DNA of 32,173 nucleotides from Gammaproteobacteria bacterium (GTDB lineage Bacteria; Pseudomonadota; Gammaproteobacteria; Steroidobacterales; Steroidobacteraceae). Where the stretch lies: positions 1-32,173 of the forward strand of contig SCUD01000098.1 in the NCBI GenBank assembly GCA_004297335.1, given 5' to 3'. Made by a program: the position numbers and the translations under genes. The notes below the pieces were generated by a model. It ran no database searches. It was not told the origin of the DNA and saw only the letters and a program-made list of their open reading frames with translations. Positions 25,591-32,173 of this stretch are shown in pieces; the first letter of the stretch is position 1; every line of letters starts with the position of its first letter.

Positions 25591-26513
25591 CAGAATCTCC
25601 TCAAACCATTCCTGGTGTGAATGACGGTCCCGTCATTTCGCAGGCCGAGCTTGCTGCAGTAGTCCGTGAATAGCTGGTAGTAGTTCACGACAAGCGGATT
25701 CAACTCAGGGTCATCGGCGAAGTTAACAATGTCAAGTTTAATCTCTTCGCTGGTAAGTTCCTTGATACCGATTCCGCGGCCGTGGGAATGCCAGCGTTCC
25801 GGGTTTCCCAAGGTAGTGGCGATTTCCTCGGCCCGCTTGCGACGCATCGCGGGGGTGACCCTCAGCCCCCTACCGCGGGTCTTCTTCCAAGACTTGAATT
25901 TGTGCATCGGGAGCCAGGTCCGCAACAGCGAAAGGGAGTGATTCTTGGCCTGCTCCAGCAGAAACAGCTCGGCCGGATCAAACTTTTGTAGCAGATAGGC
26001 CAACTCTGCCCGGACGGTCTCCGGATCAACGGCTCTATTGATCTTCTCTGTCAGTTCCTTGTACTTCTGCAGGTAACCCAGCCCGGGAACGAACCGACCC
26101 TCGTTCGATTCGATCTGTGGGTCAATCGGCCCCAGAATCGAGTAGTAGTCCATATAAATTTCATCGCCAGACAGCACAAGCACCGTGCCGGCGGAGTAAG
26201 CATAGTCAGGCACCAGGAATGAGACATGCCTGTAGTGCCTGCGGAATACGCCATAGATGCGCTCAACGACCTCAATATGCCCGCCATTCGTCTCGACGAG
26301 AACGCATAGCTTGCCCGGTCGACGAGGGGCTTGATCCCCATCATGGAGATTGTCCACCTCGTACCGGACGATCTGATCCAGCCCGAAGGCAATCGGAGAT
26401 CGGATAGTGACAACATCAGCTCTCAGGTGGCGGGCCAGGGCCAGATTCCCGCGGATCAGAAGATCCTGAATGTAGTCATCGGCCTTGATCGCCTTCACCC
26501 TTGTGCTCCCCAT
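25590..26513 (-). CDS. SDH-family ClpP-fold serine protease
   Basis: A protein of about 307 residues of the serine dehydrogenase proteinase (SDH_sah) family, which has a ClpP/crotonase-like fold. The glycine-rich oxyanion segment LVETNGGHIEVVERI lies near residue 80. The nucleophile motif DYAYSAGTVLVLSGDEIYMD (Ser about 107) is followed by SILGPIDPQ, the family hallmark. The C-terminal part is helical and basic (SWKKTRGRG, AMRRKRAEEIATTL). ATG 26513 is preferred because GAGAAAG precedes it; a TTG at 26528 is possible. The gene and its small partner lie opposite to the polysaccharide genes, as if inserted. There is no signal peptide, so it probably acts in the cytoplasm or at the membrane. Substrate unknown. 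Confidence 0.85.
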   Translation of the reverse strand: MGSTRVKAIKADDYIQDLLIRGNLALARHLRADVVTIRSPIAFGLDQIVRYEVDNLHDGDQAPRRPGKLCVLVETNGGHIEVVERIYGVFRRHYRHVSFLVPDYAYSAGTVLVLSGDEIYMDYYSILGPIDPQIESNEGRFVPGLGYLQKYKELTEKINRAVDPETVRAELAYLLQKFDPAELFLLEQAKNHSLSLLRTWLPMHKFKSWKKTRGRGLRVTPAMRRKRAEEIATTLGNPERWHSHGRGIGIKELTSEEIKLDIVNFADDPELNPLVVNYYQLFTDYCSKLGLRNDGTVIHTRNGLRRF

Positions 26514-26593
26514 GGGCTTTCTCGGCAATTCTAGTGATTTGACTTCGCTTGCTTTCTGCCCTTCCGGCGCCTGCCGACCAGCTGCATGAATGC

Positions 26594-26645
26594 ATGCGTA
26601 CCCTGTTCCTGATCCACAATTTCCCGTCTGAGATCAATCCGGATC
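26594..26645 (+). pseudogene. 5' fragment of a second glycosyltransferase copy
   Basis: The sequence reads MRTLFLIHNFPSEINP, closely matching MRILFLTHYFPPEVNAP at the start of the intact transferase (26791). Identity is lost after about 50 bases, with no continuing frame. The remaining 26646-26790 stretch holds no supported gene. Confidence 0.65.
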
Positions 26646-26790
26646 GGTTGCCATATCGACCGCGTCAGGCTTTGCCCGCGGTGCGGGAATATCCCCATTT
26701 ACACCAGATATTTGCGTACGAAGCACAATTCCTCAGCGGCGCAGCTCCCAGGTGCATCCTCCCGCCCGTGCCGGCATCATGGGCGCACCC

Positions 26791-28050
26791 ATGCGCATCC
26801 TGTTCCTGACGCACTACTTCCCGCCCGAGGTCAACGCCCCGGCCAGCCGCACTTTCGAGCACTGCCGCGCCTGGGTCGAGGCCGGCCATGAGGTCACGGT
26901 GCTCACCTGCGCGCCGAACCACCCCGCCGGCCGCGTGTATCCGGGCCACCGCAACCGGCTGTGGCAGACCGAGACCAACGCCGGCATCCGCGTCTGCCGG
27001 GTCTGGACGCTGCTGGCGCCGAACCGCGGCACCGTGCGCCGCACGCTGAATTACCTGAGCTACCTGCTGATGGCGGTACTGGCCGCACCGTTCCTGCGCC
27101 GCGCCGACGTCGTCGTCTCCACCTCGCCGCAGTTCTTCTGCGGCCTGGCCGGCTACTTCGTCAGCCGCCTGCACCGCGCGCCCTGGGTGCTGGAGATCCG
27201 CGACCTGTGGCCGGAGTCGATCGTCACCGTCGGGGCGCTGGCCCCGAGTCGCGCCACCCGGCTGCTGGAGCGGCTCGAGGCCTGGGCCTACCGCCACGCC
27301 GACCGCATCGTCAGCGTCACCGACTCGTTCGTGCCGCGCATCGCCGAGCGCGCCGGCGACGCGGCGAAGATCCGCGTGATCAAGAACGGCGTGGACCTCG
27401 ACTTCTACCGCCCGGACCAGGACGCGAGCGCATTGCGCGCCGAGCTCGGCATCGGCGCGCGCTTCGTCGCCGCTTATGTCGGCACGCACGGCATGGCGCA
27501 CGGCCTCGAGGTGATCCTGCGCGCCGCCGACCGCCTGCGCGACCGGCCGGAGCTGCTGTTCCTGATGGCCGGCGACGGCGCCGAGCGCGCGCGCCTGCTG
27601 GCCGAGAAGGAGCGGCTGCGGCTCGACAACGTGCTGATGCCCGGCCAGCTGCCCAAGGAACGGATGCCGGCGCTGTGGGCGCTGACCGACGTCAGCCTGG
27701 TGCTGCTGCGCGATCAGCCGCTGTTTCGGACCGTGCTGCCGTCCAAGCTGTTCGAGGCCCTCGGCGCCGCGAAGCCGGTGATCCTCGGCGTCCGCGGCGA
27801 GAGCGCGGAGCTGCTGCAGGCGAGCGGCGCCGGCATCTGCATCGAGCCGGAGAACGACGCCGAGCTCGCCGCCGCGGTCAGTGCGCTCGCCGCCGACCGC
27901 GCGCGCTGCACCGCGCTCGGCCGCGCCGGGCGGGAGTACGTGCAACAGCACTTCGACCGGCGCAGGCTCGCAGCGCGGTTCGAGGCGTTGCTGGCAGAAG
28001 TGGTTGGGGGGCGGCGGGAGGGGTCGGCCCGCAGCGGCCTGCATAAATGA
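26791..28050 (+). CDS. Glycosyltransferase family 4, WcaI-like
   Basis: A 419-residue GT-B enzyme. It begins MRILFLTHYFPPEVNAPASR, the first strand and loop typical of WcaI/colanic-acid-type transferases, followed by WVEAGHEVTVLTCAPNHPAG. The interdomain region has VLEIRDLWPESIVTVGAL, and the C-terminal domain has IRVIKNGVDLDFYRP, AYVGTHGMAHGLEVIL and the donor-binding LPSKLFEALGAAKPVILGV. It probably transfers a deoxy or amino sugar to the repeat unit; the donor is not determined. In-frame ATGs at 26752 and 26779 are possible, but similarity begins at 26791. GC content is very high. A strong hairpin follows the stop, and remnants of further copies lie on both sides. Confidence 0.9.
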   Translation: MRILFLTHYFPPEVNAPASRTFEHCRAWVEAGHEVTVLTCAPNHPAGRVYPGHRNRLWQTETNAGIRVCRVWTLLAPNRGTVRRTLNYLSYLLMAVLAAPFLRRADVVVSTSPQFFCGLAGYFVSRLHRAPWVLEIRDLWPESIVTVGALAPSRATRLLERLEAWAYRHADRIVSVTDSFVPRIAERAGDAAKIRVIKNGVDLDFYRPDQDASALRAELGIGARFVAAYVGTHGMAHGLEVILRAADRLRDRPELLFLMAGDGAERARLLAEKERLRLDNVLMPGQLPKERMPALWALTDVSLVLLRDQPLFRTVLPSKLFEALGAAKPVILGVRGESAELLQASGAGICIEPENDAELAAAVSALAADRARCTALGRAGREYVQQHFDRRRLAARFEALLAEVVGGRREGSARSGLHK

Positions 28051-28053
28051 CAA

Positions 28054-28073
28054 AGGCCGCCCGAAGGCGGCCT
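28054..28073. terminator. Hairpin terminator between the convergent GT and PemK-like genes
   Basis: A perfect 8-bp stem (AGGCCGCC / GGCGGCCT) with a CGAA loop, or TTCG on the opposite strand, three bases after the transferase stop. On the minus strand it is followed by TTTGTC. It could end both convergent transcripts. Confidence 0.7.
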
Positions 28074-28191
28074 GAAATAGCAGCCCTGGGAGCTTGTCAT
28101 CGCGCCCCAAGGCCACCCCGGCTTCCCGGGGATTTAACGGGCATCTCTCAGCCCTCGACAAAGCCGATCATGTGCGATTCGTGGGCTGATT
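28074..28191 (-). other. Structured non-coding stretch 3' of the PemK-like gene
   Basis: This stretch has no reading frame. On the minus strand it forms a GC hairpin (CCCCGG, GAAG loop, CCGGGG at 28116-28131) followed by further short complementary pieces and finally the terminator at 28054-28073. It may be an ordinary 3' UTR or a terminator-ended small RNA. I could not match it to a known RNA family. Confidence 0.25.
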
Positions 28192-28827
28192 TCAACCCTC
28201 CTCCGCTCCCTTGTCCGCTCCTGCCACTCTGACATGTCTTGCTGGTTGAATGCCCAATGCCCACAGCACGCATCGCTCGATCGCGGTGATATCGGCCTCG
28301 ACCGCCATGACTCGTACGTAGTGCCGAGCCCGAAGAGCCGACCTGTAATGAGGGTCGACGCAGCGATAAAGGGAGACCGTCGCCACGTAATCACACTTCG
28401 CCCACCGCGCCAGCCCCGCATTCCCCCAGCCACGCGGCAAATCGCGGAACGAGCGATGGTCCATCAGGTGGTGATAGGGCATCAGACGCTTTGGTTCCGT
28501 CATGCTGAGCGGGACTACCGTAACGAGCCCGGCTCGTCCAAGCTTGTTGTTCTGAAGGACTACGCATGGCCGGCCGGGCTTGCACATTTCCGGGGGAACG
28601 GAGCTGCCGGCCAGTTCGAAGTTGACGATAATGATTCGGCCCCGGTCTGGGGCTACTTTCAGCGACGCCACACCTGGCACCTGTTCGATTTCTTGTGTCG
28701 GTAGTTTGAATGAAACACGTGACCACGACCCTGGCTGACCTCGCCGGCAAATCGGCTGTGTACCCATGCGAACAGGCTGGATTGTCGACCGCGGCTGACG
28801 ATTCCCGCACTGCCGAAATGTCCTCAT
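28192..28827 (-). CDS. PemK/MazF-like toxin domain protein
   Basis: The core is a PemK/MazF-type endoribonuclease fold: RGRIIIVNFELAG, then PPEMCKPGRPCVVLQNNKLG, GLVTVVPLSMTEPKRLMPYH and WAKCDYVATVSLYRC. The pattern G.I..V.F......E..K.RP.VV....... and the late W.KCD.V.TVS match the family. MazF toxins cleave mRNA at short sequences. The longest frame has 211 residues, but about the first 50 show no family similarity, and a GTG at 28680 or 28671 may be the real start. No partner antitoxin gene is found next to it: the upstream neighbour is a glycosyltransferase remnant. It may be an orphan or be controlled from elsewhere. Confidence 0.75.
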   Translation of the reverse strand: MRTFRQCGNRQPRSTIQPVRMGTQPICRRGQPGSWSRVSFKLPTQEIEQVPGVASLKVAPDRGRIIIVNFELAGSSVPPEMCKPGRPCVVLQNNKLGRAGLVTVVPLSMTEPKRLMPYHHLMDHRSFRDLPRGWGNAGLARWAKCDYVATVSLYRCVDPHYRSALRARHYVRVMAVEADITAIERCVLWALGIQPARHVRVAGADKGAEEG

Positions 28828-28851
28828 TTGCGCCAGAAACTCACCCTGGCA

Positions 28852-29141
28852 GCGCCGTGCGCCGCACGCTGAACTACCTGGGCCACCTCCTGATGGCGGT
28901 GCTGGCCGCAGTCGTCACCGTCGGCGCGCTGGCCCGAGTCGCGCCACCCGGCTGCTGGAGCGGCTCGACAACGTGCTGATGCCCGGCCAGCTGCCCAAAG
29001 AACGGATGCCGGCGCTGTGGGCGCTGACCGACGTCAGTCTGGTGCTGCTGCGCGATCAGCCGCTATTTCGGACCGTGCTGCCGTCCAAGCTGTTCGAGGC
29101 GTTGCTGGGGGAAGTGGTTGGGGGGCGGCGGGGGCGCGGCC
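28852..29141 (+). pseudogene. Deleted copy of the WcaI-like glycosyltransferase
   Basis: The DNA is nearly identical to four separate parts of the intact gene at 26791-28050: VRRTLNYL..LLMAVLAA, then VTVGAL to the CGGCTCGA site, then NVLMPGQLPKERMPALWALT to FRTVLPSKLFEA, then LL.EVVGGRR. Three internal deletions join them. Two joints fall at direct repeats in the intact gene: CGGCTCGA (near 27271 and 27621) and TTCGAGGC (near 27751 and 27979). Start and end are missing. This is a recent, non-functional copy. Confidence 0.88.
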
Positions 29142-29201
29142 GGACACCTAATGAGCCCAGCCCGCCATAGCCGCACCATTCCTTACTGCTTTTCATGACA
29201 C

Positions 29202-29229
29202 TTGTCTAATTAAAACAGTACGTTATGTG
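29202..29229 (+). promoter_or_regulatory. Possible sigma70-type promoter of the three-gene operon
   Basis: TTGTCT and TATGTG lie 16 bases apart in a locally AT-rich stretch about 150 bp upstream of the TIGR04255 gene. The match is modest. The rest of 29142-29379 shows no gene, only a CCCGGGC-type short palindrome near 29260. Confidence 0.25.
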
Positions 29230-29379
29230 ATTCATCCCACTGGATAGCTCTGCCCGGGCAGGGTCGGGTGGTCGGCTCATCAAGCGGTTGATTCACATTT
29301 CTCTTCACAATCGTTCTCCTGTGCGCTAACTTGTTCGGCAGCGCGATCGAGCAATGAACCCTCCGAGGAGACGCCGACC

Positions 29380-30180
29380 GTGACTTCCAACAAGACTCCA
29401 CTGACGGGCCCACCGCCAGTCGAGGTACGGCTGATCGACGCCCCCCTGGTACGCGTTATCGTGCAAGTTCGGTTTCCGTTGGTAGCGTCGGTGGAGAAGC
29501 GCGACTTCATCGCACCGTTCCAGGAAGCCATCCGCGCTGAGTATCCGGTCCTTCGACCCGAGCAAAGCCGGACAGTCGTTCTAGGTCAGCAGCGAGTGAT
29601 GGACTCCCGCTCGAACACCTTGTGGCGATTCCATGATGCCAGCAGTGCGTGGCGCGTCACCTTGGCTCCCGACTTCCTCGCACTGGAGACCAGTCGGTAC
29701 ACGAGCCGCGGAGATTTCCTCGACCGACTTAAGCGTGTCCTCGATGCTCTCGTCACCCACGTGGATCCAAAGGTCATCGATCGCCTCGGTGTCCGCTACA
29801 TCGACCGCGTGGCTGGTCCCAACTTCATCGACCTGCCGCTCCTCGTCCGGCCGGAGGTGTGCGGAGTTCTTTCGACACCTCTGGCTCCCCACGCCCGCCA
29901 ATCGATTTCCGAAACTCTGTTCGACCTTCCAGAGAGTGCCGGACAAGTGATGACTCGCTGGGGCCTCGTTCCCGCACACGGTACGGTCGATCCGGCTGCA
30001 GTTGATGCCATCGACGCACCGAGTTGGTTGCTCGACGTGGACGCGTTTCAGGTGAAGACGCGGGAGCTTGATGTCGAGGCAATCGTGCTGCAGGCGCGAG
30101 GATTCGCGGAGCGTATCTACAGTGTCTTTCGTTGGGCAGTTACCGACGAGTTCCTCCGTCGCTACGGAGGCCAGTTATGA
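29380..30180 (+). CDS. TIGR04255 family protein
   Basis: A 266-residue protein of the sporadically distributed TIGR04255 family, whose function is unknown. Visible family-type parts are APLVRVIVQVRFPLVASVEK at the N-terminus, WRFHDASSAWRVTLAPDFLA and LETSRYTSRGDFLDRLKRVL in the middle, and VIDRLGVRYIDRV, then the C-terminal helix ending AVTDEFLRRYG. There is no signal peptide or membrane segment, so it is cytoplasmic. The start is GTG 29380 with GAGGAG upstream. It is the first gene of a tight operon: its TGA overlaps the ATG of the HTH gene. The patchy distribution and the partners suggest an accessory system such as defence, but this is inference. Confidence 0.85.
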   Translation: MTSNKTPLTGPPPVEVRLIDAPLVRVIVQVRFPLVASVEKRDFIAPFQEAIRAEYPVLRPEQSRTVVLGQQRVMDSRSNTLWRFHDASSAWRVTLAPDFLALETSRYTSRGDFLDRLKRVLDALVTHVDPKVIDRLGVRYIDRVAGPNFIDLPLLVRPEVCGVLSTPLAPHARQSISETLFDLPESAGQVMTRWGLVPAHGTVDPAAVDAIDAPSWLLDVDAFQVKTRELDVEAIVLQARGFAERIYSVFRWAVTDEFLRRYGGQL

Positions 30181-30887
30181 ATCTACAACCGCAAGTCTTC
30201 GAGTCGGCATGTGCGGACGACATTGCGCCCACGACCGCGTCTACCGCCAGTCGCGCACACCTGCCTCAGGTTTCTGCGATCATCGTCAGTGTTGCGCTCT
30301 CCGTCTCCGGAACCTCGTCCGCAGAGCTGGCTTATCCGTGGGAGGCACCATACGTTTTCGAGTCCGAAGCAACGAGCAGCGGGCTCAGCGGGCAATGTCG
30401 CTCCTCGACGGATGATGCGGAAGCCACGAGACGGGCGATCTCTGAGTTGCGTCGGATTTCCGGCCTGACCTGGGAACAGCTCGGCGAGCTCTTCGATGTG
30501 TCGCGGCGAAGCGTGCACTTCTGGGCGAGCGGGAAACCATTGAATGTTGGCAACGAACAACGCCTGATGCAGATTCTGGACGTGGTTCGTGCGGCAGACC
30601 GCGGCGACGCACGCGCAACCCGTGCGAGTCTCTTTGAGGCCAAGGATGGAGTCACCGCATTCGCGTTGCTGACCGCGCAGCGCTTCGAGCAAGCCCGCGC
30701 CATGTTGGCGTGCGGCGCTGGCCGACCAGCACCCGCGCTCGCCCAGCTGAGTGCCGCGGCCAAGGCCGCCCGCGAGCCTCTGCCACCGGAAGACCTGGTC
30801 GATGCGCAACAGGACCGCGTGCATCGCGACCTTGGCCGGGGCCGGATTGCCCGCACCGTGAGGAACCAGCGGCGTGGAACCTCTTGA
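30177..30887 (+). CDS. Helix-turn-helix protein, second gene of the triad
   Basis: A 236-residue protein starting at ATG 30177 inside the stop of the first gene. Residues about 84-135 form an HTH domain: AISELRRISGLTWEQLGELF, then DVSRRSVHFWASGKPLNVGN, resembling XRE-type DNA-binding proteins. The first 75 residues are low in complexity and may be flexible; a hydrophobic stretch SAIIVSVALSVSG is present but too weak to call a membrane segment. The C-terminal part is alanine-rich and helical. It could regulate the operon or act as a DNA-recognition subunit. Its last 14 bases overlap the third gene. Confidence 0.8.
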   Translation: MNLQPQVFESACADDIAPTTASTASRAHLPQVSAIIVSVALSVSGTSSAELAYPWEAPYVFESEATSSGLSGQCRSSTDDAEATRRAISELRRISGLTWEQLGELFDVSRRSVHFWASGKPLNVGNEQRLMQILDVVRAADRGDARATRASLFEAKDGVTAFALLTAQRFEQARAMLACGAGRPAPALAQLSAAAKAAREPLPPEDLVDAQQDRVHRDLGRGRIARTVRNQRRGTS

Positions 30888-31722
30888 TGCCGCCGGGCGG
30901 ACCAGAATCAATGAAGCACTTACGCATTGGCGTCAGGGTGACTGTGTCCTTGGCGAGCAGTGGTTCGTCTTCCGCATGGCACCCGACGCGCCACTGACGG
31001 AGGAGGCGGTCACCGCGGCCGCAAATGGAGTAGAGAGCGCCGAAGGGGCCGTTAGCGGCTTCGCCGTTCTCAGCCAGACGTGCGATATCGTCCGAAACTG
31101 CGGGGAACGGCCGTTCATCGAGGTCTGTCCGCTGGTCGAGGTGGACGAGAGCATTCTCGACGAGATCGAGCGTGGCCGCCGACCGAACTACGCCCACATC
31201 CGGGGTGTTTCGGATCTACGCCTCGTCGCGGATCTGGACCGGGTAATGACGGTGGAGAAGACCGTCGTCGCCCAATGGAATCGGGTAGCGGGGTGCCGTG
31301 ACGACCATGATGCCCGCCGCCTTTCCCTCACGCTCGCCCGCAAGCGGGCACGATTCGCGTTCCCCGACGATTTCGTGTCGTTCGTCGGACCTTTGAAGAA
31401 CCGCTTGTCCACCAAACACGGCAAGGGGAACGACGAGGGTCGGGCACTGCGAGCTCTGCGCGAGATCCGGATCCGGGCGACGCCATCGTGGGATTCCGGA
31501 AGCATCCAGCTCATGTTCTGGTTCATCCGGCATGAGAGCCAGGCAACTTTCGGCGGGCGGACGTGGGACATCCTCCTCGAGGACTGGCTGAGGCGAGTTC
31601 CAGCCAGCGGGCGCTTCGCCGAGGTACAAGGCATGGTGCTGACCCTTGATGACCTGACGGCCCGTGAGTACGTCGAGAGCGATCCCATGGACCTCGACCA
31701 CCTCTCCAGCTGTAGAGAGTAG
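30874..31722 (+). CDS. Unknown protein, third gene of the TIGR04255 triad
   Basis: A 282-residue soluble protein starting at GTG 30874 within the end of the HTH gene. I recognise no named domain. A notable motif is GFAVLSQTCDIVRNCGERPF (about 62-81), in which a Ser-Gln-Thr-Cys-Asp core sits at the end of a predicted strand and is followed by FIEVCPLVEV. A similar SQ.CD motif occurs, from memory, in uncharacterised accessory proteins. The middle contains RKRARFAFPDDFVSFVGPLK, and the end is WDILLEDWLRRVPA. Overlapping translation with its neighbours indicates a stoichiometric complex or shared pathway. Function unknown. Confidence 0.78.
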   Translation: MEPLDAAGRTRINEALTHWRQGDCVLGEQWFVFRMAPDAPLTEEAVTAAANGVESAEGAVSGFAVLSQTCDIVRNCGERPFIEVCPLVEVDESILDEIERGRRPNYAHIRGVSDLRLVADLDRVMTVEKTVVAQWNRVAGCRDDHDARRLSLTLARKRARFAFPDDFVSFVGPLKNRLSTKHGKGNDEGRALRALREIRIRATPSWDSGSIQLMFWFIRHESQATFGGRTWDILLEDWLRRVPASGRFAEVQGMVLTLDDLTAREYVESDPMDLDHLSSCRE

Positions 31723-31766
31723 GCTGGGTCAGCAGTAGCGCATGCCGGCGCTGCGCTCACTGTCAA

Positions 31767-31784
31767 ACGTTTCCGCGGAAACGT
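31767..31784. terminator. 18-bp palindrome between convergent genes
   Basis: A perfect palindrome (ACGTTTCCG / CGGAAACGT) in the 66-bp gap between the triad and the HNH gene. It overlaps no frame and could end transcription from both sides. A GGGGACGTTTCC form of this motif is preceded by GGGGAC on the minus strand, reminiscent of dispersed repeats, but only one copy is present here. Confidence 0.5.
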
Positions 31785-31788
31785 CCCC

Positions 31789-32173
31789 TCACCCGCCAGC
31801 CGCGCGCTGCCGCTCCAGCCACAGCAGATGATCGACGGCCATGCCGTAATCCATCCGCTCTCCCAGCCAGAGGGTCTGCGCCGTCCGCGGCGTGATGGCG
31901 ACGGCCCGCGCCTGGTTGCCGGCGACCAGCTGCAGCCAGTCCGACTGGCCCGGCCCCTCGCGCAGCGGACTGTCGATCGGCCGGCAGTCACTGTGCTGGA
32001 AGCGCAGCGCGCCATCGTCCAGCACTTCGACGGCGATTCGCCCCTCATGCACCAGCCGGTGATGGAAGCGGCACAGCGAGACCAGGTTGCTGAGCTTCGT
32101 TTCGCCACCATGCGCCCAGTGCTGCAGATGATGGCCGTCGATGAAGCGCGTGTGCGTACAGCCCGGGAAACGG
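31789..32173 (-). CDS. HNH endonuclease, C-terminal part, partial at right edge
   Basis: The visible 127 residues end an HNH nuclease of the DUF222/13E12-like type. The HNH motif is complete: CTHTRFIDGHHLQHWAHGGE, then TKLSNLVSLCRFHHRLVHEG, with the metal-binding Cys and His residues. The tail (GALRFQHSDCRPIDSPLREG, LWLGERMDYGMAVDHLLWLE) is typical of these proteins. The N-terminal part lies beyond the window. Such genes are often carried in multiple copies in high-GC bacteria. Confidence 0.85.
   Translation of the reverse strand, partial: RFPGCTHTRFIDGHHLQHWAHGGETKLSNLVSLCRFHHRLVHEGRIAVEVLDDGALRFQHSDCRPIDSPLREGPGQSDWLQLVAGNQARAVAITPRTAQTLWLGERMDYGMAVDHLLWLERQRAAGG

Noticed and set aside
26665-28161. 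498-codon minus-strand frame opposite the glycosyltransferase
   Set aside because: It is an antisense shadow rich in Arg, Gly and Ala. The plus strand has clear GT motifs.
28074-28191. Known riboswitch (for example TPP, because of a CTGAGA string)
   Set aside because: Only the short string matches. The other conserved elements of the TPP aptamer are absent, and the stretch lies 3' of a gene rather than in a leader.
31188-32111. Minus-strand frame across the third triad gene and the HNH gene
   Set aside because: It is a chance frame. The HNH motif is in another minus-strand frame, and the triad gene is on the plus strand.
1-32173. CRISPR arrays, tRNA and rRNA genes
   Set aside because: No regularly spaced repeats, tRNA-like cloverleafs or rRNA sequence were seen when reading through the window.

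Overview
The window looks like an accessory, exopolysaccharide-type region of a high-GC gammaproteobacterium that carries an exosortase system. The evidence is a fused exosortase/EpsI protein, an asnB-type amidotransferase, several glycosyltransferases, a Wzy-like polymerase, a flippase, a fused ADH/Gfo-Idh oxidoreductase and a heparinase-like lyase. I cannot name the genus from the sequence alone. No tRNA, rRNA or CRISPR array was seen.

Region by region: 1-1370 (-) is a secreted amidohydrolase cut by the left edge. 1412-1893 (+) is a small DUF433/PIN-like toxin-antitoxin pair between two copies of a GGGGAC/GTCCCC palindrome. 1955-3535 (-) is the exosortase. 3536-7250 holds a decayed second copy of the amidohydrolase start and of the exosortase, plus a small secreted protein, a remnant of a DUF1566-like surface protein and a LuxR-type regulator. 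7457-8731 is an IS630 element next to asnB. 8771-20629 is a forward polysaccharide block: asnB, methyltransferase, [IS3 remnant], secreted unknown protein, Wzy-like protein, two glycosyltransferases, Wzx-like flippase and acyltransferase. An IS256 remnant (20701-21435) closes this block. 21576-28050 is a much more GC-rich polysaccharide block: bi-domain oxidoreductase, heparinase II/III-like protein and a WcaI-type glycosyltransferase, with a ClpP-fold serine protease pair inserted on the opposite strand. 28192-28827 (-) is a PemK/MazF-like toxin. 28852-29141 is a deleted glycosyltransferase copy. 29380-31722 is a tight three-gene operon (TIGR04255 protein, HTH protein, unknown protein). 31789-32173 (-) is the C-terminal part of an HNH endonuclease.

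How the genes may work together: AsnB, the methyltransferase and the glycosyltransferases would build and modify a lipid-linked repeat unit. The flippase and Wzy-like protein would export and polymerise it, the acetyltransferase would decorate it, and the heparinase-like and secreted unknown proteins may trim it. The exosortase would anchor C-terminally tagged proteins at the surface, but no intact cargo gene is present here.

The most distinctive features are (i) repeated partial gene copies whose internal deletions fall at short direct repeats in the intact copy, and (ii) two compact gene sets without a clear function, the TIGR04255-HTH-unknown operon and the SDH protease pair. Both are good candidates for undescribed accessory systems.
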